From positions 1-42,777 of the forward strand of contig NZ_AYYR01000083.1 of NCBI RefSeq assembly GCF_001435975.1: DNA of 42,777 nucleotides. The letters run 5' to 3'. Made by a program: the position numbers and the translations under genes. The number at the start of each line of letters is the position of its first letter. The stretch's first letter is position 1. Positions 26,103 through 33,487 of this stretch are shown piece by piece. The stretch comes from Secundilactobacillus collinoides DSM 20515 = JCM 1123 (GTDB taxonomy: Bacteria > Bacillota > Bacilli > Lactobacillales > Lactobacillaceae). The notes beneath the pieces are model-generated. The model saw nothing but the letters and a program-made list of their open reading frames with translations. It did no database searches and had not been told where the DNA came from.

Positions 26103-26706
26103 TGAATTAACATATTCAGATCACTATACAACAGATACAAGAGATCAATTGTTAGCAAAAATCGAGGCTCATTTGCGCCCGGCCCGTTTTGCCCACGTAC
26201 AACGTGTAGAGCAGACAGCCATCGCGTTAGCCAAACAATATGGTGCTGATATTGAAAAAGCATCGATTGCCGGCTTGGTGCATGATTATGCCAAACAGCG
26301 GCCAGACAGCGATTTCTTGCAGGCCATAACAGACTACAAACTGGATCCGGACCTTGCAAATTGGAACAATGCCATCTGGCACGGTGTGATCGGTCCTGAA
26401 TTCATCAAGCGGGAACTTGGTATTTACGATGAAGAGATTCTGGACGCAGTCCGTTACCACACCACTGGAAACCCCTACATGACAACCCTTGCCAAGATTA
26501 TTTACATGGCGGATTACATTGAACCTGCACGTGATTTTGACGGGGTCGAGGAAGCTCGAGAGCTCACCGCTCGTGATTTGGATCTGGGCGTGGCTTACCA
26601 AACGTGGCATACCCTGACCTATTTAATTTCTGAGAACAAAGCCATTTACCCAAAAACGATTGAAACATACAATGCTTGGGTCCCGAACAGCGGACTCGTT
26701 AAATAA
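26095..26706 (+). CDS. yqeK: YqeK family HD-domain hydrolase (probable Ap4A hydrolase)
   Basis: A 203-residue HD-domain phosphohydrolase. The HD signature is visible as H34 in FAHVQRVEQ, H63-D64 in GLVHDYAKQ, further histidines in AIWHGVIGPEF and AVRYHTTG, and a closing aspartate in YMADYIEPARD. Family members split diadenosine tetraphosphate symmetrically, which I infer here from similarity. The start is the GTG at 26095 behind AAAGGAGCG, overlapping the end of nadD. Confidence 0.92.
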   Translation: MTSELTYSDHYTTDTRDQLLAKIEAHLRPARFAHVQRVEQTAIALAKQYGADIEKASIAGLVHDYAKQRPDSDFLQAITDYKLDPDLANWNNAIWHGVIGPEFIKRELGIYDEEILDAVRYHTTGNPYMTTLAKIIYMADYIEPARDFDGVEEARELTARDLDLGVAYQTWHTLTYLISENKAIYPKTIETYNAWVPNSGLVK

Positions 26707-26722
26707 GGAGCGAATACGATAT

Positions 26723-27079
26723 ATGGATAGTAAGCAAATTTTAGAAGTTGCTGTTAAAGCAGCTAATGACAAGCGCGCAGAAGACATTTTAGCCCTCGAC
26801 ATGGAAAAAGTCAGTCTCATTACCGACTACTTTTTGATTATGGATGCCACTTCAAATCGACAGGTCCAAGCCATCACCGATAGTGTCCATGATGCGGCTG
26901 ATAAAGCGGGCATCAATGTAAAGCGCATCGAAGGTCGAGAAGCCGGCCGCTGGGTTCTGATTGACCTTGGCGATGTCATGGTCCACATATTCCAAAAAGA
27001 AGAACGCGGACATTACAATTTAGAAAAACTTTGGTCCGATGCGCCAACTGTTGACCTGAGTGACTGGGTCGAAGCATGA
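26723..27079 (+). CDS. rsfS: Ribosome silencing factor RsfS
   Basis: A 118-residue protein that binds L14 on the 50S subunit and blocks subunit joining when nutrients are low. The sequence contains the family landmarks DKRAEDILALDM, TDYFLIMDATSNRQVQAI and EGREAGRWVLIDLGDVMVHIF. The ATG at 26723 is 12 bases after AAGGAG; an in-frame upstream start at 26660 lies inside yqeK and lacks a binding site. It overlaps the next gene by four bases. Confidence 0.95.
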   Translation: MDSKQILEVAVKAANDKRAEDILALDMEKVSLITDYFLIMDATSNRQVQAITDSVHDAADKAGINVKRIEGREAGRWVLIDLGDVMVHIFQKEERGHYNLEKLWSDAPTVDLSDWVEA

Positions 27080-27828
27080 TTTATCAGACTTTTGCCAAGC
27101 TATACGATGAGCTGTTTGACCCGCAATTGTACGCGGATTGGGCAGCTTTTACGCGTCAGACAGTTCGCCAACCTGAGGCACCGTTATTGGAGTTGGCTTG
27201 CGGCACCGGCCGGCTGGCTGTTCAACTCGCGAAAACCGGCTTTAACGTGACTGGATTTGATTTATCAGAAGAAATGCTGACGCTAGCAGATCAGCACGCC
27301 CGCGAAGCAGCGGTGACCTTGCCGCTGATTGAAGGAAACATGCTGGATCTGAGTGAATTGGGCACGTACCAAACGGTGACCTGCTACGCTGATTCATTGT
27401 GCTACTTGGCGGATGAGGCGGCTTTGCAAACCGTGTTTGAGCAGGTGGCTGCGCACTTAGAGGATGACGGTCAGTTTTTGTTTGACGTGATCACGCCGCA
27501 TCAGACGGATGATATTTACCCCGGGTATATGTTCAATTACCGGGATGAAGACCGCGCTTTTTTGTGGTCGAGTGATGAAGCTGAGGAGCCGCACGCAGTC
27601 GAGCATGACTTGACATTCTTTACCTATAATCCGGCTAAGGACGCCTACGATGAGGTGTCGGAGCTGCACCATGAACGAACCTATGAATTAGCTGTCTACC
27701 AGCGGCTATTACAAGTTGCCGGTTTCAAAAAGGTTACGGTCAGTGCGGACTTTGGGCGCAACCAGCCGGATGATGACACCACCCGCTGGTTCTTTGTTTG
27801 TGAAAAAGGGGACGGTCAAAACGACTAA
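27076..27828 (+). CDS. yqeM: Class I SAM-dependent methyltransferase (YqeM family)
   Basis: A 250-residue Rossmann-fold methyltransferase. Motif I is LLELACGTGRLAVQLA (about 38-53) and the acidic motif II is GFDLSEEML. The family is always linked with rsfS and nadD genes, but no substrate is known to me. The ATG at 27076 overlaps the rsfS stop (ATGA), so translation is coupled. Its last 29 bases are overlapped by the next gene. Confidence 0.88.
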   Translation: MIYQTFAKLYDELFDPQLYADWAAFTRQTVRQPEAPLLELACGTGRLAVQLAKTGFNVTGFDLSEEMLTLADQHAREAAVTLPLIEGNMLDLSELGTYQTVTCYADSLCYLADEAALQTVFEQVAAHLEDDGQFLFDVITPHQTDDIYPGYMFNYRDEDRAFLWSSDEAEEPHAVEHDLTFFTYNPAKDAYDEVSELHHERTYELAVYQRLLQVAGFKKVTVSADFGRNQPDDDTTRWFFVCEKGDGQND

Positions 27829-28957
27829 CGTACTCGGTATTATTGCAGAATATAATCCGTTTCATAATGGTCACCGCTATCAGTTGGCAACGGCTAAACG
27901 ATTGACTGGGGCCGACGTTTCTATTGCCGTGATGAGCGGTAACTGGGTCCAGCGAGGCGAGCCCGCTCTGTTAGATAAGTGGCAGCGAACTGAGTTAGCA
28001 CTCCAAAATGGTCTTGATTTCGTCGTCGAGCTGCCTTTCAGCATGGCCGTTCAGCCAGCGCATTTATTCGCATCGGGCGCGGTCAACATGCTCAGTCTAT
28101 TGGGCTGCGATACTTTGGCATTTGGTGCGGAACATCCAGACATGGACTTTTCAACACTGGCTGCAAATCGCCCCGCGTCCCAAACCGCCCATTTTAAACA
28201 GTTTGATGAGACTTACCCCACGTTGTTTAATGATTATTTACAACAGCAGACGGGCATTGATCTGCGCGCATCAAATGACATTTTGGGGTTCACGTACGTT
28301 GCTGCTAATCAGCAGCTGCAGTCGCCCATGACCATCCTTCCGATTCAGCGGTTGGCAAGTGACCACCGTTCAGATGCCTTGGGTGACTCCTCTATTGCAA
28401 GCGGGGCTGCCATCCGTAAAGCACTTACTGAGGCGCAGTGGCCGGCCGTAGCGCAGGTGGTGCCACAACAGACCCTAACTGCCTTGAGAACACAGCAAAC
28501 CGTCACCTGGGACGCATTTTGGCCGTTATTGCGCTATCAGTTGCTGGCTCAGTCTATTGAACAGCTTCAGCGCATTTATCAGATGAGTGAAGGCATTGAG
28601 TACCGGCTTAAACAGGCCGCTCTTGAGGCCAATGATTTTCAAGATTTTTTGCGCCGGGCAAAGACGAAACGATTTACCTATTCGCGGTTGCAACGGCTGT
28701 GCGTCTATGTGTTGTTGCAGGTCACAACTGCCGTGCCAAACACGCTGACCCGTTACTGTCGGATTCTGGGCTTTTCACAAACGGGTCAGCAGTATTTGAA
28801 TCGAATCAAAAAAACATTACCGGTGCCGGTGGTCACAAAGGTTACCGATGATTGGATCAACGGGCCATATTTCTTGGACTACCAAGCTGGTTTATTGCGG
28901 CAAATGATTACGGGCCGGGATCAAGATCGGTTGCAACACCCAGTCATTTTAAGGTAG
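27800..28957 (+). CDS. tmcAL: tRNA(Met) cytidine acetate ligase TmcAL
   Basis: Acetylates the wobble cytidine of elongator tRNA-Met using acetate and ATP. From the GTG at 27800 the protein has 385 residues, with the nucleotidyltransferase motif EYNPFHNGH (17-25), MSGNWVQRGEPA, GAEHPD and SDHRSDALGDSSIASGAAIR. The start is uncertain: no ATG, GTG or TTG sits downstream of the nearby AAAAAGGGGA (27802-27811), and the GTG itself has no good upstream site, so translation may depend on coupling to yqeM or use a non-standard codon. The family assignment is firm. It is the last gene of the yqeG operon; I see no clear terminator after it. Confidence 0.9.
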   Translation: MKKGTVKTTNVLGIIAEYNPFHNGHRYQLATAKRLTGADVSIAVMSGNWVQRGEPALLDKWQRTELALQNGLDFVVELPFSMAVQPAHLFASGAVNMLSLLGCDTLAFGAEHPDMDFSTLAANRPASQTAHFKQFDETYPTLFNDYLQQQTGIDLRASNDILGFTYVAANQQLQSPMTILPIQRLASDHRSDALGDSSIASGAAIRKALTEAQWPAVAQVVPQQTLTALRTQQTVTWDAFWPLLRYQLLAQSIEQLQRIYQMSEGIEYRLKQAALEANDFQDFLRRAKTKRFTYSRLQRLCVYVLLQVTTAVPNTLTRYCRILGFSQTGQQYLNRIKKTLPVPVVTKVTDDWINGPYFLDYQAGLLRQMITGRDQDRLQHPVILR

Positions 28958-29025
28958 AATTCACTTGGGCAGGTCCGAATTTTGCCCAATTTTCAAGCAT
29001 AAGCACGACTATCAAGGAAATTACC

Positions 29026-29054
29026 TTGACAACCTAAATCGGGCTAGGTATAAT
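29026..29054 (+). promoter_or_regulatory. Consensus promoter of yceD-rpmF
   Basis: Perfect TTGACA (29026-29031) and perfect TATAAT (29049-29054) with a 17-base spacer, 28 bases before yceD. It is the best promoter match in the window. Confidence 0.93.
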
Positions 29055-29081
29055 AATAAAGTTGCATTAGGAGGGTTCATT

Positions 29082-29639
29082 GTGAAACTTTCATTGACCG
29101 AATTGCGTAAGAACTACCGGCATGAGTCGTTAAAGTTCGAAAACACCTTGGATTTAAAGGCTTCACTGATGGAACGATACCCGGATGAAGTGTTGAACGC
29201 AACGCCTGCCAAAGTTTCTGGCATGGCGAGTGTCGACGCGAACGGGGATATTCTCATCTACGCCCACGTATCCGCAACGTTAACAGTGCCGTCGTCACGG
29301 TCATTAGACCCGGTTACATTACCCACGGACTTCGATATGACAGAATTCTATGTCGACAGTCATGAGGCAGTGAACCGCTATGAGAAGACGGACGTTGTCA
29401 TTTATGTTGATGATGATGAAATTGACGTTGATAAGGCGGTAGCAGATAACTTGCTGCTGCAGATTCCCATGCAAATTCTGACGCCGGCTGAGCAGTCAGC
29501 GAAGTCGTTACCAGAGGGTAAGGGCTGGTCAGTGACCATTGAAGGTCAAGATGACACGTCGGATACAAAAACTGTTGATCCACGTCTTGCTAAACTGCAG
29601 AACTTCTTCAAGGACGATGACTCTGAGAAAAAGAACTGA
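29082..29639 (+). CDS. yceD: DUF177 (YceD family) protein
   Basis: A 185-residue protein of the DUF177/YceD family, which is almost always encoded next to the L32 gene and has been implicated in 23S rRNA or 50S maturation. The N-terminus is KLSLTELRKNYRHESLKFE and an acidic middle (YVDDDEIDVDKAV) precedes the QIPMQILTP strand. It lacks the usual C-terminal CxxC seen in some members. The GTG at 29082 follows AGGAGGG and starts within 30 bases of the promoter; the longer frame from 28965 would begin upstream of it. Confidence 0.88.
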   Translation: MKLSLTELRKNYRHESLKFENTLDLKASLMERYPDEVLNATPAKVSGMASVDANGDILIYAHVSATLTVPSSRSLDPVTLPTDFDMTEFYVDSHEAVNRYEKTDVVIYVDDDEIDVDKAVADNLLLQIPMQILTPAEQSAKSLPEGKGWSVTIEGQDDTSDTKTVDPRLAKLQNFFKDDDSEKKN

Positions 29640-29706
29640 GGTTGTTATCAGGACTTTAAAAATTATTCACTAGTGGACAAATTTTAGACCAAAGGAGGTG
29701 TTGGTT

Positions 29707-29886
29707 TTGGCTGTACCAGCACGTAAAACTTCAAAGACAAAGAAGCGTATGCGCCGTGGACACATCAAGTTGCAAACACCTAACTTGAGTGCCTGCCCAA
29801 ACTGTGGTGAATTACGTGTATCACACGTTGTTTGCCCTAACTGCGGCTTCTATGATGGCCGTCAAGTTGTTACTACTAACAACTAA
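29707..29886 (+). CDS. rpmF: 50S ribosomal protein L32
   Basis: A 59-residue ribosomal protein beginning [18 protein letters not shown]. It keeps a four-cysteine zinc ribbon (CPNCGEL and CPNCGFY), so this is the zinc-binding form. The TTG at 29707 is six bases after AAAGGAGGTG; the frame also opens at a GTG inside that site, which cannot serve as start. Cotranscribed with yceD from the consensus promoter. Confidence 0.97.
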   Translation: MAVPARKTSKTKKRMRRGHIKLQTPNLSACPNCGELRVSHVVCPNCGFYDGRQVVTTNN

Positions 29887-29908
29887 TTGAAGCTTTCTAC
29901 ACAGACAA

Positions 29909-29950
29909 AAAACCACCCTATGAGAACCGCGGTCTCGGGGTGGCTTTTTT
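29909..29950 (+). terminator. Terminator of yceD-rpmF
   Basis: CCACCC (29913-29918) pairs with GGGTGG (29938-29943), with an inner GAGA/TCTC stem, followed by six T. It has A residues on the left, so it may act on both strands. Confidence 0.88.
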
Positions 29951-30002
29951 GTATGGTAAAAAAAACAATGGGAGAAGCCGCAGCGCATAGGGGAACATTG
30001 AG

Positions 30003-30218
30003 GTGAAACCCGTTTTGGGCCTTTTAAGCGCGTTGGCCGCATCGCCTTCGTGTCTCGCAGCAAGCACGCAACACTATGCGCACAACCGCGCCGTTACGTT
30101 ATATGGTTATTTACGCTACACGCTGCAGTTAGGACCGATTAACATCATTTTTGACCCTGAAAGTAATCGGTGGCAACGGGGTCAATGCCGCTTGACAGGC
30201 ACAGTACCCAGCGCATGA
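30003..30218 (+). CDS. Possible small exported protein, unknown function
   Basis: A 71-codon frame from a GTG at 30003, seven bases after AGGGGAA. The predicted product has a short hydrophobic N-terminus (VLGLLSALAASPSCLAAS) that could be a signal sequence, followed by a mixed segment containing LYGYLRYTLQLGPINIIFDPE. I recognise no family. Its stop codon falls inside the left arm of a strong terminator, so the transcript ends precisely with it. A non-coding RNA ending at the same terminator is an equally good reading. Confidence 0.35.
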   Translation: MKPVLGLLSALAASPSCLAASTQHYAHNRAVTLYGYLRYTLQLGPINIIFDPESNRWQRGQCRLTGTVPSA

Positions 30219-30257
30219 TTCGGTTTTCCTGAATCATGAGCTGGGTACTGTTTTTTT
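30201..30257 (+). terminator. Strong terminator after the 71-codon frame
   Basis: ACAGTACCCAGC (30201-30212) and ATGATTC pair with GAATCAT and GCTGGGTACTGT (30240-30251), followed by seven T. As rpmF is already terminated at 29950, it must serve a separate + strand transcript or be a relic. Confidence 0.9.
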
Positions 30258-30361
30258 ATGAGTTTGAAGCTATTATCTCCAGGTCGTACGCCCTAGTTAG
30301 GATCTATTATGTCGGCAGCGTAGTCGAAACGTGTTTCAGAAAAGCAACACACTGCAGCAGC

Positions 30362-31075
30362 CTAAGCGTCTCCGCCTGGGTTCTGCTTTACCGTAATTAA
30401 CTGAATATCCTTCTCATCACCAACTGTTTGGTTCAATAACGGCAAGATGCGTGTGCCATATTTCACTGCAGTGTCGCTGACTGGCTCACCCTGTAGCGGA
30501 CCGCTGACCATGGGCGTTTTATAATGTGCTTTCACAGTAGTGACATCAACTGTCTGAACAGCGTAATAGCGGTTTGCATAGTACATGACACTTTTTTTGC
30601 CGGGATTATGATCCAACCCCATTGCATGCCCAAGTTCGTGTTCGGCCACATGCACACGCTGCGCCGTTGTATAGTGGTTGGCTTTGACAACGCTAGTATT
30701 AATATACGCCGTGACGGCGACAATTCGGTTATCAGCTGTATGTTGAATGCTTGTTAAGCCGCTGAGTTCTGCTTGATAGAGATTGGATGGCAGGGACGTT
30801 GCCAGTACCTGTGCGGACGACCTGCTTGTAAGTTTAAATGAAAAAACGTGTTTACTGTTCCAAATTTTAATCGCCTGTTGCCAAACTTTCGTATAGTAGC
30901 TACCCGCTGTAATGTGAATGGATGCTTGTGAAGTTGGAAATCGGTAAGGAAAAACGGGCGTAATTGCAGCTTGAGCTGTAACTGACGTAACTGGTCCGCC
31001 AACAATCAGCATGCATAACATCAAGCCCATCGCGACCACAGAACGGTGTATTTGGTGTCGCGTCAAATCAAACAT
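30362..31075 (-). CDS. Secreted matrixin-like zinc metalloprotease
   Basis: A 237-residue protein with a signal peptide (basic start, hydrophobic 12-30, likely cleavage near VTAQA-A at 36-37). The M10-type zinc site HELGHAMGLDH spans 146-156 with a following Met-turn candidate SVMYY (M164), as in matrixin-type metzincins. It should therefore be an exported zinc protease; the target is unknown. There is no cell-wall anchor, and the C-terminal 70 residues are not recognised. GGAGGT precedes the ATG on the minus strand. It stands alone between the rpmF and alcohol dehydrogenase genes and I see no clear terminator after it. Confidence 0.85.
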   Translation of the reverse strand: MFDLTRHQIHRSVVAMGLMLCMLIVGGPVTSVTAQAAITPVFPYRFPTSQASIHITAGSYYTKVWQQAIKIWNSKHVFSFKLTSRSSAQVLATSLPSNLYQAELSGLTSIQHTADNRIVAVTAYINTSVVKANHYTTAQRVHVAEHELGHAMGLDHNPGKKSVMYYANRYYAVQTVDVTTVKAHYKTPMVSGPLQGEPVSDTAVKYGTRILPLLNQTVGDEKDIQLITVKQNPGGDA

Positions 31076-31333
31076 GGCAGGTGACCTCCGTCATTTTAGA
31101 ATGAAGTCATAATAACATAAAAATAGGGTTCTACAATAATATTAGCTTATACAAAGATAGCATTAGACAACGGTTTTTATGTAATTGTAGAATTAGACGC
31201 TTATTAGAGAGAATAAATCGAAATTGAAGTCATCTTTTGATGAATAAAAGCACACGGGGGTAATTTTAGACAACAGTCGTGTCATCATGCCGATTGTGAG
31301 CTTGAAACGCAGTGTCTACCATTAAAATTGAAC
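31076..31333. other. AT-rich gap upstream of the protease gene
   Basis: About 260 bases, distinctly AT-rich, that should carry the minus-strand promoter of the protease gene. I find no single convincing -35/-10 pair and no gene. Confidence 0.5.
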
Positions 31334-31412
31334 AAAAAAACAATGACGCACAAACCCGCGGAGGTAAGGCATCATTGTTTTTAATCACGACCTTGTTATC
31401 AACAAGGTCGTG
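31333..31412 (-). terminator. Tandem hairpins ending the alcohol dehydrogenase transcript
   Basis: Reading the minus strand, a perfect 12-bp stem CACGACCTTGTT/AACAAGGTCGTG with a three-base loop (31386-31412) comes first. Next is AAACAATGATGC paired with GCGTCATTGTTT followed by T residues (about 31333-31383). The second has the usual terminator form. Confidence 0.85.
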
Positions 31413-31430
31413 AAATAGTTATTAATTAAA

Positions 31431-32453
31431 TTACTTTTCTTTTGTGAAATCGACAACCATCCGACCTGTGATTTCGCCACGCTTCATTTCGTCAATGATG
31501 TCGTTGATTTCGCTCAAACGACGGGTCTTAACGATTGGGTGGACCAAACCTTCAGCACCGAATTGGAAAGTTTCAGCTAAGTCTTGACGAGTCCCAACGA
31601 GGGAACCAGCCACTTGGATACCGTCCAAAACTGTCTTAGCAATGTTTAATTCCATGTCGCCTTGTGGTAAGGCAACGGCAACCAAACGGCCATCTGGACG
31701 AAGGGCATTTACGGATTGGGTAAAGGCATCCTTGTTAACAGCAGTCACTTGAGCGTTGTTTACACCGCCGACCTGCTTTTGGATTTCTTCAGCAACGTCT
31801 TGCGTGTGACGGTTGATCAGAATATCCGCACCGTTTGCCTTAGCAGCGGCCAACTTGTCTTCGTTACCATCAACGGCAACGACGTGGGCACCAAAGACAT
31901 GCTTGGCGTATTGGATAGCCAGATTACCTAAACCACCGGCACCAACGACTTCGACCCATTGGCCAGGCTTTGTTTCGCCGACTTTAAGGGCTTTGTACAT
32001 GGTGACACCGGCACAGGTCAGTGAGGTAGCTTCAACGGGGTCAAGGCCTTCTGGCACTTTAACGGCGTAGTTGGCATCAACGATAACTTGTTGTGCCATC
32101 GCACCATCAACAGTAAAACCAGAGTTTTGAACGTTGCGGCAAAGGGTCTCACGACCAGTTAAACAGTATTCACAGTGGCCGCAGCCTTTAAAGAACCAAG
32201 CAATCGATACTCGGTCGCCGACTTTTAAGTTTTCAACGTCATCGGCAACTTGTGAAACGATCCCAACACCTTCGTGACCGATGATCCGGCCAGGAAACTT
32301 GCCAAAGTCGCCAGCGGCAACGTGCAAGTCGGTGTGACAAAGGCCACAATATTCAACGTCAACTAAGGCTTCACCCTGCTTAATGGGGCGTAACGTAACA
32401 TCTTTAATATCTACATATCCGTCTACTGGATCGCGAACAACAGCTGCTTTCAT
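31431..32453 (-). CDS. adhA: Zinc-dependent alcohol dehydrogenase (AdhA/AdhP type)
   Basis: Medium-chain NAD-dependent alcohol dehydrogenase, expected to reduce acetaldehyde to ethanol or the reverse. The 340-residue protein has the catalytic zinc ligand region YCGLCHTD (36-42), GHEGVG (H60) and C147, the structural zinc cysteines C91, C94, C97 and C105, and the nucleotide loop GAGGLG (171-176). Length is normal. The promoter upstream overlaps a Rex-like palindrome, consistent with redox control of fermentation. Codon use looks like that of a highly expressed gene. Confidence 0.95.
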   Translation of the reverse strand: MKAAVVRDPVDGYVDIKDVTLRPIKQGEALVDVEYCGLCHTDLHVAAGDFGKFPGRIIGHEGVGIVSQVADDVENLKVGDRVSIAWFFKGCGHCEYCLTGRETLCRNVQNSGFTVDGAMAQQVIVDANYAVKVPEGLDPVEATSLTCAGVTMYKALKVGETKPGQWVEVVGAGGLGNLAIQYAKHVFGAHVVAVDGNEDKLAAAKANGADILINRHTQDVAEEIQKQVGGVNNAQVTAVNKDAFTQSVNALRPDGRLVAVALPQGDMELNIAKTVLDGIQVAGSLVGTRQDLAETFQFGAEGLVHPIVKTRRLSEINDIIDEMKRGEITGRMVVDFTKEK

Positions 32454-32485
32454 TATTCGAATAACCTCTTTCGTTTTTGTCTAAG

Positions 32486-32504
32486 TTGTGTAATTTTTTC
32501 ACAA
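32486..32504 (-). promoter_or_regulatory. Rex-like operator in the adhA leader
   Basis: TTGTGTAATTTTTTCACAA on the + strand; on the minus strand it starts with TTGTGAA, a full Rex half-site, and ends with CACAA. The centre is one base longer than the 18-bp Rex consensus TTGTGAAnnnnTTCACAA. It lies just downstream of the -10, where a repressor would block initiation. Confidence 0.5.
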
Positions 32505-32508
32505 TGTT

Positions 32509-32537
32509 ATTTAACCACATTTATTGCAGAAATACAA
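32509..32537 (-). promoter_or_regulatory. Promoter of adhA
   Basis: On the minus strand: TTGTAT (32532-32537), a 17-base spacer, and TTAAAT (32509-32514) preceded by TGG, an extended -10. Confidence 0.65.
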
Positions 32538-32721
32538 GTGAGTTTATGAGCAATCATAATTATTTTCATTTTATTTTTAGTAAAGAAAATATGACGAGTG
32601 CTTTTTCAGAATTATGAGAACATCATGAAACTATATTGGAATTGACTGAAATTACTCGCAGTTTCTCGCCAAAAAGCGATTAGTATAGTATGATAAAGGG
32701 TGTATGAGTAATAGTTATGGT

Positions 32722-32753
32722 ACACTGTGTGACAGTGTCAAAAATGCTATAGA
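32722..32753 (+). promoter_or_regulatory. Palindrome and promoter of the two-component operon
   Basis: ACACTGT-GTG-ACAGTGT (32722-32738) is a perfect 7-bp inverted repeat. It covers the -35 region of an extended -10, TGC-TATAGA (TATAGA at 32748-32753). The response regulator starts 48 bases downstream. An operator role is plausible. Confidence 0.5.
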
Positions 32754-32800
32754 CGATGGAGATCCTAAAAAAACAATATTGAATAAGAGGAGTCGTTAAA

Positions 32801-33487
32801 ATGAGTCGCATTTTAATTATCGAAGATGAAAAAAATTTAGCCCGCTTTGTGGAGCTTGAACTTAAACACGAAGGTTACGATACAGAGGTTCGTTTTGACG
32901 GTCGTGCCGGCCTCGATACTGCTCTGGCCGAAGATTTTGACGTCATCTTACTTGACTTGATGTTGCCGGAATTAAACGGTATTGATGTTGCCCGTCGAAT
33001 TCGTGAAAACAAGAGCACGCCAATCATCATGATGACTGCTCGTGATTCAGTGATCGACCGGGTATCCGGGTTTGATCACGGGGCTGACGATTACATTGTG
33101 AAGCCGTTTGCCATTGAAGAATTATTGGCACGGGTGCGGGCTTTACTGCGACGGATTCACATTGAAAGTGAACAAAAAGACTTCAAGCAGACCACTGTGA
33201 CCTACAAGGATCTGACCATCGAAAAAGAAAACCGTGTTGTCCGTCGTGGTGATGAAGTAATCAACCTGACGAAGCGGGAATATGAATTGCTGCTGACATT
33301 GATGGAAAACGTCAATGTTGTGCTTGCCCGAGACGTTTTGTTAAACAAGGTCTGGGGTTATGAATCCGAAGTTGAAACGAACGTGGTTGACGTCTATGTC
33401 CGTTACCTGCGGAATAAAATTGATCGTCCTGGTGAAAAGAGCTACATCCAAACCGTCCGTGGGACAGGGTACGTGATGCGTTCATGA
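32801..33487 (+). CDS. OmpR-family response regulator (CovR/ArlR-like)
   Basis: A 228-residue response regulator. The receiver domain has acidic residues D9/E10, phosphoacceptor D52 in LLDLMLPE, T79 and K101 (VKPF). The C-terminal winged-helix domain (about 130-227) carries LTKREYELL, VWGYESEVETNVVDVYVRYLRNKI and the closing VRGTGYVMR. It is closest in feel to CovR/CsrR and ArlR regulators, which control surface proteins and stress responses in Gram-positive bacteria; the true regulon cannot be read here. The stop overlaps the kinase ATG by ATGA, so the pair is coupled. Confidence 0.93.
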   Translation: MSRILIIEDEKNLARFVELELKHEGYDTEVRFDGRAGLDTALAEDFDVILLDLMLPELNGIDVARRIRENKSTPIIMMTARDSVIDRVSGFDHGADDYIVKPFAIEELLARVRALLRRIHIESEQKDFKQTTVTYKDLTIEKENRVVRRGDEVINLTKREYELLLTLMENVNVVLARDVLLNKVWGYESEVETNVVDVYVRYLRNKIDRPGEKSYIQTVRGTGYVMRS

